From assembly GCA_021827145.1 (NCBI GenBank), contig JAKAXK010000013.1:1-34904 (forward strand): a stretch of 34,904 nt of DNA, read 5' to 3'. Source of the stretch: Pseudomonadota bacterium. Lineage in GTDB: Bacteria > Pseudomonadota > Gammaproteobacteria > Acidiferrobacterales > Acidiferrobacteraceae. The position numbers and the translations under genes were made by a program. Below the pieces are notes generated by a model. It searched no databases and had not been told where the DNA came from. It saw nothing but the letters and a program-made list of their open reading frames with translations. Below are positions 1-9,048 of the stretch, piece after piece; the first letter of the stretch is position 1, and each line of letters begins with the position of its first letter.

Positions 1-1
1 C

Positions 2-73
2 GATCGATCATGCGCCATGCCCGATGCCACGGAACGGATTGTCGCGGCGTGTCTGGAGGCGGCGTATGCATAA
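2..73 (+). CDS. murG: MurG, C-terminal fragment (partial at window edge)
   Basis: Frame 2 at the window start encodes 23 residues ending in [17 protein letters not shown] before a TAA at 71-73. The PDATERVA-type ending is typical of MurG, the UDP-N-acetylglucosamine transferase that makes lipid II at the inner face of the membrane. The next gene is murC, as expected in a dcw cluster, and its start lies inside this reading frame, giving an 8-base overlap. Only the tail is visible, so the assignment rests on the short motif plus context. Confidence 0.75.
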   Translation, partial: DRSCAMPDATERIVAACLEAAYA

Positions 74-1457
74 CGTCCATCGTATCCATTTTGTGGGCAT
101 AGGCGGCGCCGGTATGTGTGGTATCGCCGAGGTTCTTCATAACCTCAAATTCGAGGTGTCCGGATCGGATGCGGCCGAAAGCGCGAATACCCGTCGTCTC
201 GAGGGTTTGGGGATACGTGTCCATATCGGTCATGACCCAAGCCTTGTGCGCGCCCAGGATGTCGTCGTCGTTTCTTCGGCGATAGCGTCAGAAAATCCCG
301 AGGTGGCGGCGGCGCGCGCCGCCAAGATCCCCGTCATTCCACGTGCCGAGATGTTGGGTGAACTGATGCGCCTCCAGCAGGGGGTGGCGGTCGCGGGGAC
401 TCACGGCAAGACCACCACCACGAGTCTCGTGGCCAGCGTCCTGGGTCAGGCAGGACTCGACCCCACCTTCGTCATAGGCGGCCGTTTGAATAGTATCGGC
501 AGTCACGCGCGTCTCGGACGCGGTCGCTATCTCGTCGCGGAGGCTGACGAAAGCGACGCGTCGTTCCTGCATCTCCAGCCCTTGATCGCCATCGTTACGA
601 ATATCGACTCGGACCACATGGCTACCTATGGCGGGGACTTCCAGCGTCTCAAGCAGGCCTTCTTGGCGTTCCTGCATAACTTGCCTTTCTATGGACTGGC
701 AATCGTCTGCATAGACGATCCCGTCGTTCGCGAACTATTGCCAGATATCCATAAGCCCGTTTTGACCTATGGCGTGAGCGACGACGCGCAGATGCGTGCC
801 CACCATATCGTGCAGGATGGTCAGAACATGCGCTTCGCGGTCGCCTATTGTGGCGAGGAGTCGTGGCTTGAAACGTCGATGTGTCACCCTGGCCGCCATA
901 ACGTGCTGAACGCCCTTGCGGCGATCGCCGTAGGCCATGAATTGGGGGCTAAGCGTGAAGATATCGCTCAAGGTCTTCAAGCGTTCGCGGGGATAGGGCG
1001 TCGCTTCCAGATCAACGCCCTAAGTCCAGTCAAGGGTGGCGATGTCCTGTTCGTGGACGATTACGCGCACCATCCCCGGGAGATCGCGGCGACTTTGGAA
1101 GCGGCGCGCGAAGGTTGGCCCGACCGCCGCCTGGTGGTGGTCTTTCAGCCCCACCGTTACACGAGGACGCACGATCTGCTCGAGGATTTCGCTGCTGCCC
1201 TGTCGGAGATCGAACATCTCTTCGTGACTGAGGTCTATAGTGCCGGCGAACCCCCGATGAGCGGCGCCGATGGCCGTGCCCTGTGCCGGTCCATCCGGGC
1301 GCGCGGACGCCACCCCGTATTCGTTGGGAGTCTGGCGGACCTTCCGCGCATCCTGGCCCCGGTCGTGGGCGCCAATGATCTGGTCTTGACTCTAGGCGCC
1401 GGCAATATCGGCCAGGCGGCCCTGGCCTTGCCAGAGGCACTGAAGGGGGCGCCATGA
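66..1457 (+). CDS. murC: UDP-N-acetylmuramate--L-alanine ligase
   Basis: MurC adds L-alanine to UDP-MurNAc, the first peptide step of cytoplasmic peptidoglycan precursor synthesis. The 463-residue product starts [20 protein letters not shown], the N-terminal nucleotide-binding fold, and carries the Mur-ligase ATP loop GTHGKTTTT near residue 111. Further Mur-ligase hallmarks are [17 protein letters not shown], the HxxN segment [11 protein letters not shown] and DDYAHHP. An in-frame ATG at 24 would add 14 residues unlike the family, whereas the ATG at 66 has GGAGG at 55-59, so 66 is preferred. It overlaps murG upstream and murB downstream (ATGA), implying translational coupling along the cluster. 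Confidence 0.97.
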   Translation: MHNVHRIHFVGIGGAGMCGIAEVLHNLKFEVSGSDAAESANTRRLEGLGIRVHIGHDPSLVRAQDVVVVSSAIASENPEVAAARAAKIPVIPRAEMLGELMRLQQGVAVAGTHGKTTTTSLVASVLGQAGLDPTFVIGGRLNSIGSHARLGRGRYLVAEADESDASFLHLQPLIAIVTNIDSDHMATYGGDFQRLKQAFLAFLHNLPFYGLAIVCIDDPVVRELLPDIHKPVLTYGVSDDAQMRAHHIVQDGQNMRFAVAYCGEESWLETSMCHPGRHNVLNALAAIAVGHELGAKREDIAQGLQAFAGIGRRFQINALSPVKGGDVLFVDDYAHHPREIAATLEAAREGWPDRRLVVVFQPHRYTRTHDLLEDFAAALSEIEHLFVTEVYSAGEPPMSGADGRALCRSIRARGRHPVFVGSLADLPRILAPVVGANDLVLTLGAGNIGQAALALPEALKGAP

Positions 1458-2341
1458 TTTGCCCAAGCCCAGTCCGGAATGATGTCGTGCGTCATGGCGA
1501 GTCACTCGCGCCGCATACGACATGGCGCGTGGGGGGGCCTGCCGATGTGCTGTGCGTGCCGTCCACGGTGTCCGCTTTGGCGGCCCTCCTGGCCGCGTAT
1601 CCCGCGTTACCGCTTCTGTGGCTTGGGCTTGGGAGCAACACGCTTGTTCGCGACGCCGGCATTCGGGGCTTGGTCGTGATCACGGCGGGCGGTCTTGGGG
1701 GGCTTACGTTTGCGGGCAAGGCCATACGCGCCGAGGCCGGTATACCGCTTGCCAAGCTTGCGCGCTTCTCCGTCCAATCCGGATACACAGGTCTCGAGTT
1801 TCTGGCGGGCATACCGGGCACGGTCGGCGGAGCCCTCGCGATGAATGCGGGCGCCGCGGGCTGCGAGATATGGGAGCAAGTGGTGTCGGTCGAGACGGTC
1901 GATCGGGCCGGTGAACGGCATGTGCGCGCCCGCGGCGATTTCGAGATCGGTTATCGGAGGGTCAGGTCTCTCCGTGAGGAATGGTTTGTAAGCGCCCTGT
2001 TCGAGTTGCCCCCCGGTGATCCATCCCTCGGAATGGCACGTATCCGCGAGCATCTGGCGGTGCGCAATCGAACCCAGCCCATGCAGACCGCGAATGCCGG
2101 ATCCGTCTTCCGCAATCCACCTGGCGACCACGCCGGTCGATTGATCGAGGAGGCGGGCCTCAAAGGGCTACGCGAAGGGGGCGCGGTGGTGTCCGAGCGT
2201 CACGCCAATTTCATCATCAACGATGCCGCGGCCACGGCCTCCGAAATCGAGCGTCTGATCCTTCGAGTTCAGGCGGAGGTTCAGGAACGCATGGGTGTGT
2301 GGCTGGAGCCCGAGGTGAAGATCGTGGGAGACCCTGTATGA
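1454..2341 (+). CDS. murB: UDP-N-acetylenolpyruvoylglucosamine reductase
   Basis: MurB is the FAD- and NADPH-dependent reductase that turns UDP-GlcNAc-enolpyruvate into UDP-MurNAc. The 295-residue protein has the FAD-binding segments TTWRVGGPA and [11 protein letters not shown], then [21 protein letters not shown], the [22 protein letters not shown] block with the catalytic Ser region, and a C-terminal HANFIIN motif. Length and motif order fit the short type I or IIa-like forms. The start ATG shares ATGA with the murC stop, and the end overlaps ddl in the same way. Confidence 0.97.
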   Translation: MICPSPVRNDVVRHGESLAPHTTWRVGGPADVLCVPSTVSALAALLAAYPALPLLWLGLGSNTLVRDAGIRGLVVITAGGLGGLTFAGKAIRAEAGIPLAKLARFSVQSGYTGLEFLAGIPGTVGGALAMNAGAAGCEIWEQVVSVETVDRAGERHVRARGDFEIGYRRVRSLREEWFVSALFELPPGDPSLGMARIREHLAVRNRTQPMQTANAGSVFRNPPGDHAGRLIEEAGLKGLREGGAVVSERHANFIINDAAATASEIERLILRVQAEVQERMGVWLEPEVKIVGDPV

Positions 2342-3246
2342 GCCCTTACGGGAAGGTCGCGGTCTTGTACGGAGGGGTCTCGTCCGAGCGCGAGATCTCG
2401 CTGAAGAGCGGCGTCGCGGTCCATGCCGCGTTGCGCGCGCGCGGCGTGGATGCTCATGGGGTGGATGTCGGGCGCGATCTGCCGGCGCGGCTTGCCGAAG
2501 GTTACGATCGCGCTTTCATCGCGCTTCATGGGCGCTTGGGTGAAGACGGATGCGTGCAGGGTCTGCTCGAGGTCATGGGTATACCGTACACGGGCAGCGG
2601 TGTCGCCGCCTCGGCGCTCGCCATGGATAAGGTGGCGACCAAGGCGCTGTTCCGGGCGTCTTCCATCTCGACGCCGGATTATCACGTGATCGATGTCGAG
2701 GCCGATCTCGCATCCGCGGGAACGCTTGGATTTCCACTTATCCTGAAACCCGTTTCCGAGGGGTCGAGCATCGGCGTAAGCCGAGTGGCGCACGCCACCG
2801 CCCTTGCCGAGGCGTTTCACAAGGCGCGCGCCTTTGGTCCGGTGCTGGCCGAGGCCTGCATCGTCGGCCCCGAGTACACCTGCGCGATTCTCGGACATCG
2901 AGCGCTTCCCGTCATAAGGCTGGAGACGCCGCATGATTTCTATGACTATGAGGCGAAGTATCTGTTGAACACGACGCGCTATCACTGTCCGGCGGGCTTG
3001 ACGGCAGAGCGCGAGCTCGCGATGCAGGGCCTTGCCCTGGAAACCTTCAAGGTGCTCGGTGCGCGCGGCTGGGGTCGGGTGGACATCATGGCAGACAGCG
3101 CCGGTCGATTTTACGTGCTGGAACTCAACACAGTTCCGGGCATGACGGATCACAGTCTCGTGCCAATGGCTGCCCGCGCCGCGGGCTTGTCCTTCGAGGA
3201 CTTGGTGCTCGAGATACTTTCGCAAACTTTGGAGGATCGCCCGTGA
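2338..3246 (+). CDS. ddlB: D-alanine--D-alanine ligase
   Basis: This ATP-grasp enzyme joins two D-alanines for the UDP-MurNAc-pentapeptide. The 302-residue product opens GKVAVLYGGVSSEREISLKSG, the family's N-terminal signature, and contains ALHGRLGEDGCVQGLLE, PYTGSGVAASALAMDK, PLILKPVSEGSSIGVSRV and the metal- and substrate-binding FYVLELNTVPGMTDHSLVP near the C-terminus. A longer frame opens at 2299 inside murB, but ATG 2338 overlaps the murB stop as ATGA and begins at the usual N-terminus. ftsQ starts on its stop codon (GTGA). Confidence 0.97.
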   Translation: MSPYGKVAVLYGGVSSEREISLKSGVAVHAALRARGVDAHGVDVGRDLPARLAEGYDRAFIALHGRLGEDGCVQGLLEVMGIPYTGSGVAASALAMDKVATKALFRASSISTPDYHVIDVEADLASAGTLGFPLILKPVSEGSSIGVSRVAHATALAEAFHKARAFGPVLAEACIVGPEYTCAILGHRALPVIRLETPHDFYDYEAKYLLNTTRYHCPAGLTAERELAMQGLALETFKVLGARGWGRVDIMADSAGRFYVLELNTVPGMTDHSLVPMAARAAGLSFEDLVLEILSQTLEDRP

Positions 3247-4022
3247 GTGTCGGCGCAGATGTGAGGGTACGGCCGACTCGTGATCGGCGAACATCACGTT
3301 GGTATGGCCGCTTTCGGAGGCTCGACCGGCGCCACTTGCGCATCGTGGTCTTCGCGTTATCGGCGTCGATGGCGGCGTGGGGACTCCATGCCTTGCTCGC
3401 GCCTGGGAGGTTTCCGGTCCGGTCCGTGCGTGTCGTGGGCCATCTCGGTCATATCCCGCAGCCCCTTCTCGTGGCCGCCATCCGACCCTTTCTGTACCAG
3501 GACTTTTATACCTTACCGCTCGATCAGGTAGGGGCCGCCGTGAAGACAGTCCCATGGGTCGGCTCGGTGCGTGTCGAGCGACGCTTTCCAAGGACCCTTG
3601 TCATCCATGTGAGGCGCCTGCATCTTGCGGCGCAGTGGGCGCGCGGCGGGTGGATCGATGCACAGGGCCTGCGTGCGCGCGTGGACCATTACAAGCCGCC
3701 GAAGGGCTTGCCCTTGTTTAAGGGGCCTGCGGGCAGCGAGAGCGTGATGTGGGCTCATTATGGACGTTTCGAGGCGCTCTTGAAACCCGCGGGCTTGACG
3801 ATAGCGGCGCTCGCCTTATCCGATCGAGGCACATGGCGCGCGACCTTGAAGGGCGGGCCGCGGCTCGTCTTGGGTCATGATTCTTACGCCCGACTCGCGC
3901 GTTTCGTTGCGGTGTTTCCGCAGCTTGCAAGCGAACGAGTGAAAATCCGCCAGGTGGATTTGCGGTACACAAATGGTTTTGCGATAGGCTGGAAGGCGAG
4001 TGCGGGAGATAAAAATGACTAA
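3243..4022 (+). CDS. ftsQ: Cell division protein FtsQ
   Basis: FtsQ is the single-pass divisome scaffold that links FtsB/FtsL to the Z-ring machinery. The 259-residue product has a basic cytoplasmic tail of about 32 residues, a membrane helix at about 34-53 (IVVFALSASMAAWGLHALL), and then a POTRA-like domain beginning FPVRSVRVVGH with VPWVGSVRVERRFPRTLVIHV. The C-terminal beta domain is weakly conserved, as is normal for this family. It starts with GTG on the ddl stop (GTGA) and its stop lies inside the start of ftsA, an 8-base overlap. Confidence 0.93.
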   Translation: MSVGADVRVRPTRDRRTSRWYGRFRRLDRRHLRIVVFALSASMAAWGLHALLAPGRFPVRSVRVVGHLGHIPQPLLVAAIRPFLYQDFYTLPLDQVGAAVKTVPWVGSVRVERRFPRTLVIHVRRLHLAAQWARGGWIDAQGLRARVDHYKPPKGLPLFKGPAGSESVMWAHYGRFEALLKPAGLTIAALALSDRGTWRATLKGGPRLVLGHDSYARLARFVAVFPQLASERVKIRQVDLRYTNGFAIGWKASAGDKND

Positions 4023-5256
4023 AAAGGGGGAGACTCGGCTTGTGGTCGGACTCGATATCGGAACCTCCAAGGTTCTCGCGATCGTAGGTGAGGTCGGGCC
4101 AAGCGGCGCCATTGAGATCATTGGGGTTGGCCACCAGCCGTCGCGGGGCCTGAAAAAAGGCGTGGTCGTCAATATCGAGTCCACTGTCCAATCAATACAG
4201 CGTGCGGTCGAAGAGGCCGAGCTCATGGCGGGCTGCCAGATTCACTCGGTTTACGCAGGTATTGCCGGAAGCCACATAAATTCTGTCAACTCCCATGGAA
4301 TCGTTGCCATAAAGACGAAGGAGGTTGGACAGGGCGATGTCGATCGGGTCCTTGAGGCGGCGCGTGCCTTACCGATTCCGGCGGATCAGAAGATCCTCCA
4401 TATCCTCCCGCAGGAGTACATCATCGATCGCCAGGAGGGGGTCCGTGAGCCGATTGGTATGTCTGGTGTGCGCTTAGAGGCCAAGGTTCATATCGTGACC
4501 GGTGCCGTGAGCGCTGCTCAGAATATCGTCAAATGTGTGCGGCGCTGCGGACTCGAAGTGGAGGACATAATTCTCGAACAATTGGCATCCAGCATCTCCG
4601 TCCTGACCGAGGATGAAAAAGAGCTCGGTGTGTGCCTGGTTGATATCGGTGGTGGCACGACCGACATATCGGTCTTTACGCAGGGTGCTATTCGCCACAC
4701 CTCGGTGATTCCCATCGCTGGGGACCAAGTGACAAACGACATCGCCGTGGCACTGCGCACGCCCACGCAATACGCCGAAGACATAAAGAAGCAGTGGGCC
4801 TGCGCGTCTGGGCAAGGTGTCGAAGATGGTGTGGTGGAGGTTCCGGGCGTGGGGGACCGTGCGCCGCGAAAGCTATCCCGGCAGACGCTTGCCGAGGTGG
4901 TCGAACCACGCATAACGGAGTTGTATGAGCTGATTGCCGATGATTTGCGCAAGAGCGGCTTCATGGACCTGCTGGGTTCGGGGATCGTGTTGACCGGAGG
5001 GAGCGCGAAGATGGAGGGCATGATTGAGTTGGCCGAGGAGGTTTTTCACGTGCCGGTGCGACTGGGGGTCCCGCAGTACGTGGGAGGATTAAGCGGCGTG
5101 GTGCACAACCCTATATTTGCGACCGGTGTGGGCCTTGTTTTGTACGGGCACAAGCAGACGGCGAGCGCCGTTTTCGCGCCAACGGGCCGTCAGAGCTCGG
5201 GGCGTTTTTCAGAGATATTGAATCGCATGAAAAGTTGGTTCCAAGGGAATTTTTGA
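4015..5256 (+). CDS. ftsA: Cell division protein FtsA
   Basis: FtsA is the actin-like ATPase that ties FtsZ polymers to the membrane. The 413-residue protein begins LVVGLDIGTSKVLAIVGEV (phosphate-1 loop) and has the 1C domain (VYAGIAGSHINSVNSHG), CLVDIGGGTTDISVF (phosphate-2), LTGGSAKMEGM (adenosine region) and a C-terminal amphipathic helix EILNRMKSWFQGNF that acts as the membrane anchor. ATG 4015 has GGGAG at 4004-4008 and is preferred over an in-frame GTG at 4000. ftsZ follows after 51 bases. Confidence 0.97.
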   Translation: MTKKGETRLVVGLDIGTSKVLAIVGEVGPSGAIEIIGVGHQPSRGLKKGVVVNIESTVQSIQRAVEEAELMAGCQIHSVYAGIAGSHINSVNSHGIVAIKTKEVGQGDVDRVLEAARALPIPADQKILHILPQEYIIDRQEGVREPIGMSGVRLEAKVHIVTGAVSAAQNIVKCVRRCGLEVEDIILEQLASSISVLTEDEKELGVCLVDIGGGTTDISVFTQGAIRHTSVIPIAGDQVTNDIAVALRTPTQYAEDIKKQWACASGQGVEDGVVEVPGVGDRAPRKLSRQTLAEVVEPRITELYELIADDLRKSGFMDLLGSGIVLTGGSAKMEGMIELAEEVFHVPVRLGVPQYVGGLSGVVHNPIFATGVGLVLYGHKQTASAVFAPTGRQSSGRFSEILNRMKSWFQGNF

Positions 5257-5282
5257 CATCGGGACGGAAGTCGGTGCGACAT
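5253..5282 (+). promoter_or_regulatory. Possible ftsZ promoter
   Basis: A perfect -35 hexamer TTGACA sits at 5253-5258, overlapping the ftsA stop. The best -10 after an 18-base spacer is CGACAT at 5277-5282, which is weak. A promoter directly before ftsZ is common in dcw clusters and would let FtsZ be made in excess of FtsA. Confidence 0.35.
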
Positions 5283-5307
5283 CCATCAAAGGATAGGAGA
5301 GCGAGCC

Positions 5308-6456
5308 ATGTTTGAAATTGTGGAGACGGGCGGCCAACAGGCCGTCATCAAGGTCATAGGGGTCGGCGGCGGCGGCGGTAACGCCATAGAGTACATGATG
5401 AACTCCAATATCGATGGCGTGGATTTCATCGTTGCCAATACGGACGCGCAGGCGATCAAAAAGTCGTCAGCCAACGTAATCTTGCAGCTGGGTTCCAATC
5501 TCACCAAGGGGCTGGGTGCCGGTGCCGATCCTTCGGTCGGGCGCCAAGCAGCCATGGAGGACCGGGAGCGCATAGCCGAGGCGATTGCGGGCGCCGATAT
5601 GATATTCATTACCGCGGGCATGGGTGGAGGGACCGGCACGGGCGCGGCGCCTATCGTCGCCCAGGTGGCGAAAGACCAGGGCATCCTGACCGTGGCGGTG
5701 ATCACGAAGCCGTTTCCGTTCGAGGGCAGAAAGCGTATGACCGTTGCCGAGCAGGGGATACGGGATCTCGCTGAGTATGTGGATTCGATCATCACGATCC
5801 CGAACGAGAAGCTGCTTGCAGTCGTCGGCCGCGACATGACCTTGCTTGATGCCTTCGCCAAGGCCAACCAGGTCTTGCAGGGGGCCGTCCAGGGGATCGC
5901 TGAGCTTATAACGAAGCCCGGCCACATCAACGTCGATTTTGCCGACGTCCGTACCGTGATGTCGGAGATGGGGATGGCGATGATGGGTTCGGCGGTCGCG
6001 CGGGGCTCTGATCGCGCCCGCGAGGCGGCCCGCGCGGCGATCTCGAGTCCGCTCCTGGAGGATGTGGATATCGCGGGTGCCCGCGGCATGCTCGTCAATA
6101 TCACCGCAAGCGCTGACATGTCTCTGGGTGAGTTTGCCGAAGTCGGCGATACGATCAAGGAATTTGCGTCTGATGACGCGACCGTGGTCATGGGTCACGC
6201 GATCGATCCCGCCATGGAGGATGCGATGCGTGTCACGGTGGTCGCGACCGGCCTTGGCGGCGGGCAGAAGCGGGCGGCCGTAGCCCTGAAGGTGGCCAAG
6301 AGCGGCGCAGCGGGAGGCGGGGTCGCCCCGCTCCCCGACTACGATGACCTGGATACTCCGACCGTGATCCGCAATCGGCGGGTCGGGCAAAAGCTCGACA
6401 CCCAGGCGCCGGACTATCTGGACATCCCGGCCTTCCTTCGCCGTCAGGCCGATTAG
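5308..6456 (+). CDS. ftsZ: Cell division protein FtsZ
   Basis: FtsZ is the tubulin-like GTPase that forms the Z-ring. The 382-residue product has the N-terminal IKVIGVGGGGGNAIEYM, the tubulin signature GGGTGTGAAPIVA at about 106-118, the T7-loop region NVDFADVRTVM, and the conserved C-terminal peptide YLDIPAFLRRQAD that binds FtsA and ZipA. The linker between core and tail is short, about 40 residues. The ATG has AGGAGA at 5295-5300. All residues expected for GTP binding and hydrolysis appear to be in place. Confidence 0.98.
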   Translation: MFEIVETGGQQAVIKVIGVGGGGGNAIEYMMNSNIDGVDFIVANTDAQAIKKSSANVILQLGSNLTKGLGAGADPSVGRQAAMEDRERIAEAIAGADMIFITAGMGGGTGTGAAPIVAQVAKDQGILTVAVITKPFPFEGRKRMTVAEQGIRDLAEYVDSIITIPNEKLLAVVGRDMTLLDAFAKANQVLQGAVQGIAELITKPGHINVDFADVRTVMSEMGMAMMGSAVARGSDRAREAARAAISSPLLEDVDIAGARGMLVNITASADMSLGEFAEVGDTIKEFASDDATVVMGHAIDPAMEDAMRVTVVATGLGGGQKRAAVALKVAKSGAAGGGVAPLPDYDDLDTPTVIRNRRVGQKLDTQAPDYLDIPAFLRRQAD

Positions 6457-6601
6457 GTCCGTTTGTCGGGACAGAGGGGCCGGATACGACCGTATTTGGA
6501 CCACCGACCTGGACAGATCCGGATTTTGTCTTTATTGTTTAAGACACTAGCCGAGGCTTGTCCCGGTGGCCGAACAGGGAGGTCCGGCCTGGTCAGCAAG
6601 G

Positions 6602-6610
6602 TGCTATTCT
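6602..6610 (+). promoter_or_regulatory. Possible extended -10 promoter for lpxC
   Basis: TGCTATTCT at 6602-6610 fits an extended -10 (TGnTATAAT-like) 21 bases before the lpxC ATG. No good -35 is present. The 175-base ftsZ-lpxC gap also contains CCGGAT...ATCCGG arms followed by a T-rich stretch around 6525-6541, which might be a weak terminator of ftsZ; the loop is long and I do not call it. Confidence 0.3.
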
Positions 6611-6631
6611 GCATCACAGCGCGGAAGTCTC

Positions 6632-7543
6632 ATGATAAAGCAACGTACGTTAAAGAACGTGATTCGGGCCACGGGCGTCGGATTACATACCGGAGAGAAG
6701 GTTTACCTGACCTTGCGTCCGGCCCCGGTCGATAGCGGCATTATCTTCCGGAGGGTCGACTCGCCGCAGCTCATGGAAATACGGGCGTGCCCGGAGAACG
6801 TCAGCGACACCCGTTTGTCGACGACGCTTGAGCATAACGGAGTCCGTGTCTCAACGGTCGAGCACCTGATGTCGGCTTTTGCCGGGCTCGGAATTGACAA
6901 CGCCTATGTGGATCTGACCGCGCCGGAAGTCCCTATTATGGATGGTAGCGCGGGGCCTTTTGTCTTCTTAATCCAGTCGGCGGGGGTTGAGGAGCAGGCC
7001 GCCCATAAGCGCTTCATTCGCATCCGCAAGACGATCGAGATTCAGGATGGTGACAAATGGGTGCGCTTCGATCCGTGGGACGGCTTCAAGGTATCCTTCG
7101 CGATAGATTTTGATCATCCCATTTTCCGCAACTCGACCCAGACGGCTTGCATCGATTTCTCCACGACCTCGTTCGTGAAGGAGATCAGTCGAGCGCGGAC
7201 ATTCGGTTTCATGCGCCAGCTCGAGGCCCTGCGGCAGAACGGGCTGGCCCGCGGAGGCGGTCTCGACAACGCCGTCGTCATGGATGATTTCCGCATTCTG
7301 AACGAGGACGGGCTGCGCTACGAAGACGAATTCGTGAAGCATAAGATATTGGATGCGATCGGGGATCTCTACCTTTTGGGGCATCCCCTGATAGGGGCCT
7401 TTAGTGCCTCCAAGTCGGGGCACGCCTTGAATAATCGCCTATTGCGCACGCTGGTTGCGGATGCCGAGGCCTGGGAGATTGTCTCGTTCGAGGAGACCGA
7501 TCGTCCAGCCATCTCCTTCGCGAGGGCCATTCCCGCGATGTGA
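6632..7543 (+). CDS. lpxC: UDP-3-O-acyl-N-acetylglucosamine deacetylase
   Basis: LpxC is the zinc deacetylase that commits UDP-GlcNAc derivatives to lipid A synthesis, showing an LPS-bearing outer membrane. The 303-residue protein starts [21 protein letters not shown], the usual N-terminus. Zinc ligands are visible at H78 (VEHLMSAF), H237 and D241 ([15 protein letters not shown]), with catalytic H264 ([10 protein letters not shown]). The longer frame from 6566 adds unrelated residues, so ATG 6632 is chosen. The position right after ftsZ is the standard one. Confidence 0.97.
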   Translation: MIKQRTLKNVIRATGVGLHTGEKVYLTLRPAPVDSGIIFRRVDSPQLMEIRACPENVSDTRLSTTLEHNGVRVSTVEHLMSAFAGLGIDNAYVDLTAPEVPIMDGSAGPFVFLIQSAGVEEQAAHKRFIRIRKTIEIQDGDKWVRFDPWDGFKVSFAIDFDHPIFRNSTQTACIDFSTTSFVKEISRARTFGFMRQLEALRQNGLARGGGLDNAVVMDDFRILNEDGLRYEDEFVKHKILDAIGDLYLLGHPLIGAFSASKSGHALNNRLLRTLVADAEAWEIVSFEETDRPAISFARAIPAM

Positions 7544-7582
7544 TGGGGTAAACCCGGACCGCGGCGATGGGAGGAGAGTGAT

Positions 7583-8071
7583 GTGAAAGCGGACAAGCCT
7601 GCGAATGTGACGTTGAGGATCGTGGGCCACCGCAGCCGCTTGAATCGCCATTGGCGGTTGAGCGTCCGGCAATGGCGGGTCGCGATCGGCATCTGTGTCG
7701 GCGTCATTCCCTTGCTGCTTGCATACGGAGTTTATGGGCTCCTTGGGGTCTTGGTCCCCGCATCGCGGGCGCCAAGTCAGGCTGCGGGCGCGGCCCGCGT
7801 GGAACTCGCGTCGATCACTCGTAATACCGCTGCCGGCCTCGATATCATGGGGTTCGAGTTGGGCGCCCTGAACCGTGACGCCGCCCGCTTGGCGCTTGTT
7901 GAGCGGCGGCTCGTGCGTTCAGCGGGCCTTCCGCTCAGCGCCGCCTATCATGCGCATGCGCGCTTGGACACCATGCCGGTTTCGTCCACGAAGCGTCCCC
8001 GCCGGATCTCCAAGTTGCGCGCTCTGGCGCAAGAGCTTTCGCTCCCCATACGCAAGCGGCGTACCTTATGA
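7583..8071 (+). CDS. Single-pass membrane protein resembling the N-terminal half of the adjacent M23 peptidase
   Basis: I do not recognise a named family. The 162-residue product has a basic cytoplasmic head of about 30 residues, one membrane helix at about 34-56, and a periplasmic part with alternating hydrophobic and charged residues (LGALNRDAARLALVERRLVRSAGLPLSAAY). This closely echoes the neighbouring peptidase (VGRLRARASRLDAMSARLGAIAGLPVDALA), with both segments at a similar distance after a membrane helix. It ends in a basic tail and has no LytM domain. The start is GTG 7583 with GGAGG at 7571-7575; an ATG two bases upstream is immediately followed by a stop. Its stop overlaps the next start (ATGA), so the two are probably made together. 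It may be a truncated duplicate or a regulatory partner. Confidence 0.75.
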   Translation: MKADKPANVTLRIVGHRSRLNRHWRLSVRQWRVAIGICVGVIPLLLAYGVYGLLGVLVPASRAPSQAAGAARVELASITRNTAAGLDIMGFELGALNRDAARLALVERRLVRSAGLPLSAAYHAHARLDTMPVSSTKRPRRISKLRALAQELSLPIRKRRTL

Positions 8072-8979
8072 ACATTATTTTTCTGCGTGAGGCCGATGCG
8101 TGCTCCCGCCCTGTCAGTTTGAGCATCGGGCGGCTCGCGGCGGGGGCTGTGACCTTGTTTGGGCTGATACCGCTGGTTTTGGGGGCGCTCGCTTTTTGGT
8201 TGTTCGCCCAGCGCGGCCCCCACCCGACGGCGAGCGCGGGGACGCGCGACGCCGTGGCGCAAGTGCGCAAGCTCGCCGTCGTGAGCCGCATAGACCTCTC
8301 GAGTCTTGCCGCTACGGTCGGTAGGTTGCGGGCCCGCGCGAGCCGGCTCGACGCGATGTCGGCGCGCCTCGGAGCCATCGCCGGTCTGCCGGTCGACGCA
8401 TTGGCGTTGCCCGCGGCTTTCTCTACCGACGCGGTGGTGCCGGGGGCTGGGCGCGAATGGACGATCGCGGCCCTCCAGGCCTTGTCGACGCGGCTGAAGA
8501 CCGAGTTTACGCGCCGCTCCGCGCAACTGGCGGTGCTCGCGTCGATTCTGGCGGCCCACCGCGTTGTGGCGCGCATGACCCCGCGCGGCTGGCCCGTGCG
8601 GGGCGGTTGGATATCCTCCCCTTTCGGTCCGCGTCCCGACCCCTTCACTGGTCGGCCGGGTTTTCATCCAGGGATCGACATCGCCGTACCGCTTGGCACG
8701 CCGGTGCGCGCCATGGCCGCCGGCATCGTCATCTTCGCGGGTCGAGATGGCGGTTTTGGGCGCCTGGTCAAGATCTCGGTTGGTCATGGCGAGGTGACCA
8801 TGTATGCCCATCTGAGCGCGCGCTTTGTGCATGTAGGGGAGGTGATCCACAAGCACCAACTCCTCGGGCGCGTGGGCGATACAGGGTATTCGACGGGCCC
8901 ACACCTGCATTTCGAGGTGATGCTCCATGGCGCACCCATCAATCCGGCGGGCTTTCTGCGGCTCGCCGACCGTCATTGA
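8068..8979 (+). CDS. Membrane-anchored M23 (LytM-type) metallopeptidase
   Basis: Peptidases of this family cut peptidoglycan cross-bridges or act as amidase activators in the periplasm. The 303-residue protein has a membrane helix at about 20-47, a helical spacer to about 165, then the LytM domain GGWISSPFGPRPDPFTGRP. The zinc ligands are present: H200 and D204 (HPGID) and the HLH motif at 279-281, with YAHLS in between. It therefore looks catalytically competent, unlike many LytM factors (EnvC, NlpD). It is coupled to the upstream membrane protein by ATGA and lies between lpxC and secA, where M23 genes are often found. Confidence 0.93.
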   Translation: MNIIFLREADACSRPVSLSIGRLAAGAVTLFGLIPLVLGALAFWLFAQRGPHPTASAGTRDAVAQVRKLAVVSRIDLSSLAATVGRLRARASRLDAMSARLGAIAGLPVDALALPAAFSTDAVVPGAGREWTIAALQALSTRLKTEFTRRSAQLAVLASILAAHRVVARMTPRGWPVRGGWISSPFGPRPDPFTGRPGFHPGIDIAVPLGTPVRAMAAGIVIFAGRDGGFGRLVKISVGHGEVTMYAHLSARFVHVGEVIHKHQLLGRVGDTGYSTGPHLHFEVMLHGAPINPAGFLRLADRH

Positions 8980-8990
8980 GTGAAAAAGTG

Positions 8991-9019
8991 TTCAAGTAGC
9001 CTCCCTTTTCGGCCATAAT
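8991..9019 (+). promoter_or_regulatory. Probable secA promoter
   Basis: TTCAAG at 8991-8996 and CATAAT at 9014-9019 are separated by 17 bases and lie in the 69-base gap before secA. The transcript would begin near 9026 with a leader of about 23 bases. No SecM-like arrest peptide can be fitted into this gap. Confidence 0.5.
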
Positions 9020-9048
9020 GCGACTTTTTCCGAGCCGTCCAGAGGGTT

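Noticed and set aside
2281..3591. 436-residue minus-strand open frame opposite ddlB and ftsQ
   Set aside because: Lies over two clear overlapping genes; no domain visible.
5467..6504. 345-residue minus-strand open frame opposite ftsZ
   Set aside because: Covers a certain ftsZ gene and has shadow-like composition with no motifs.
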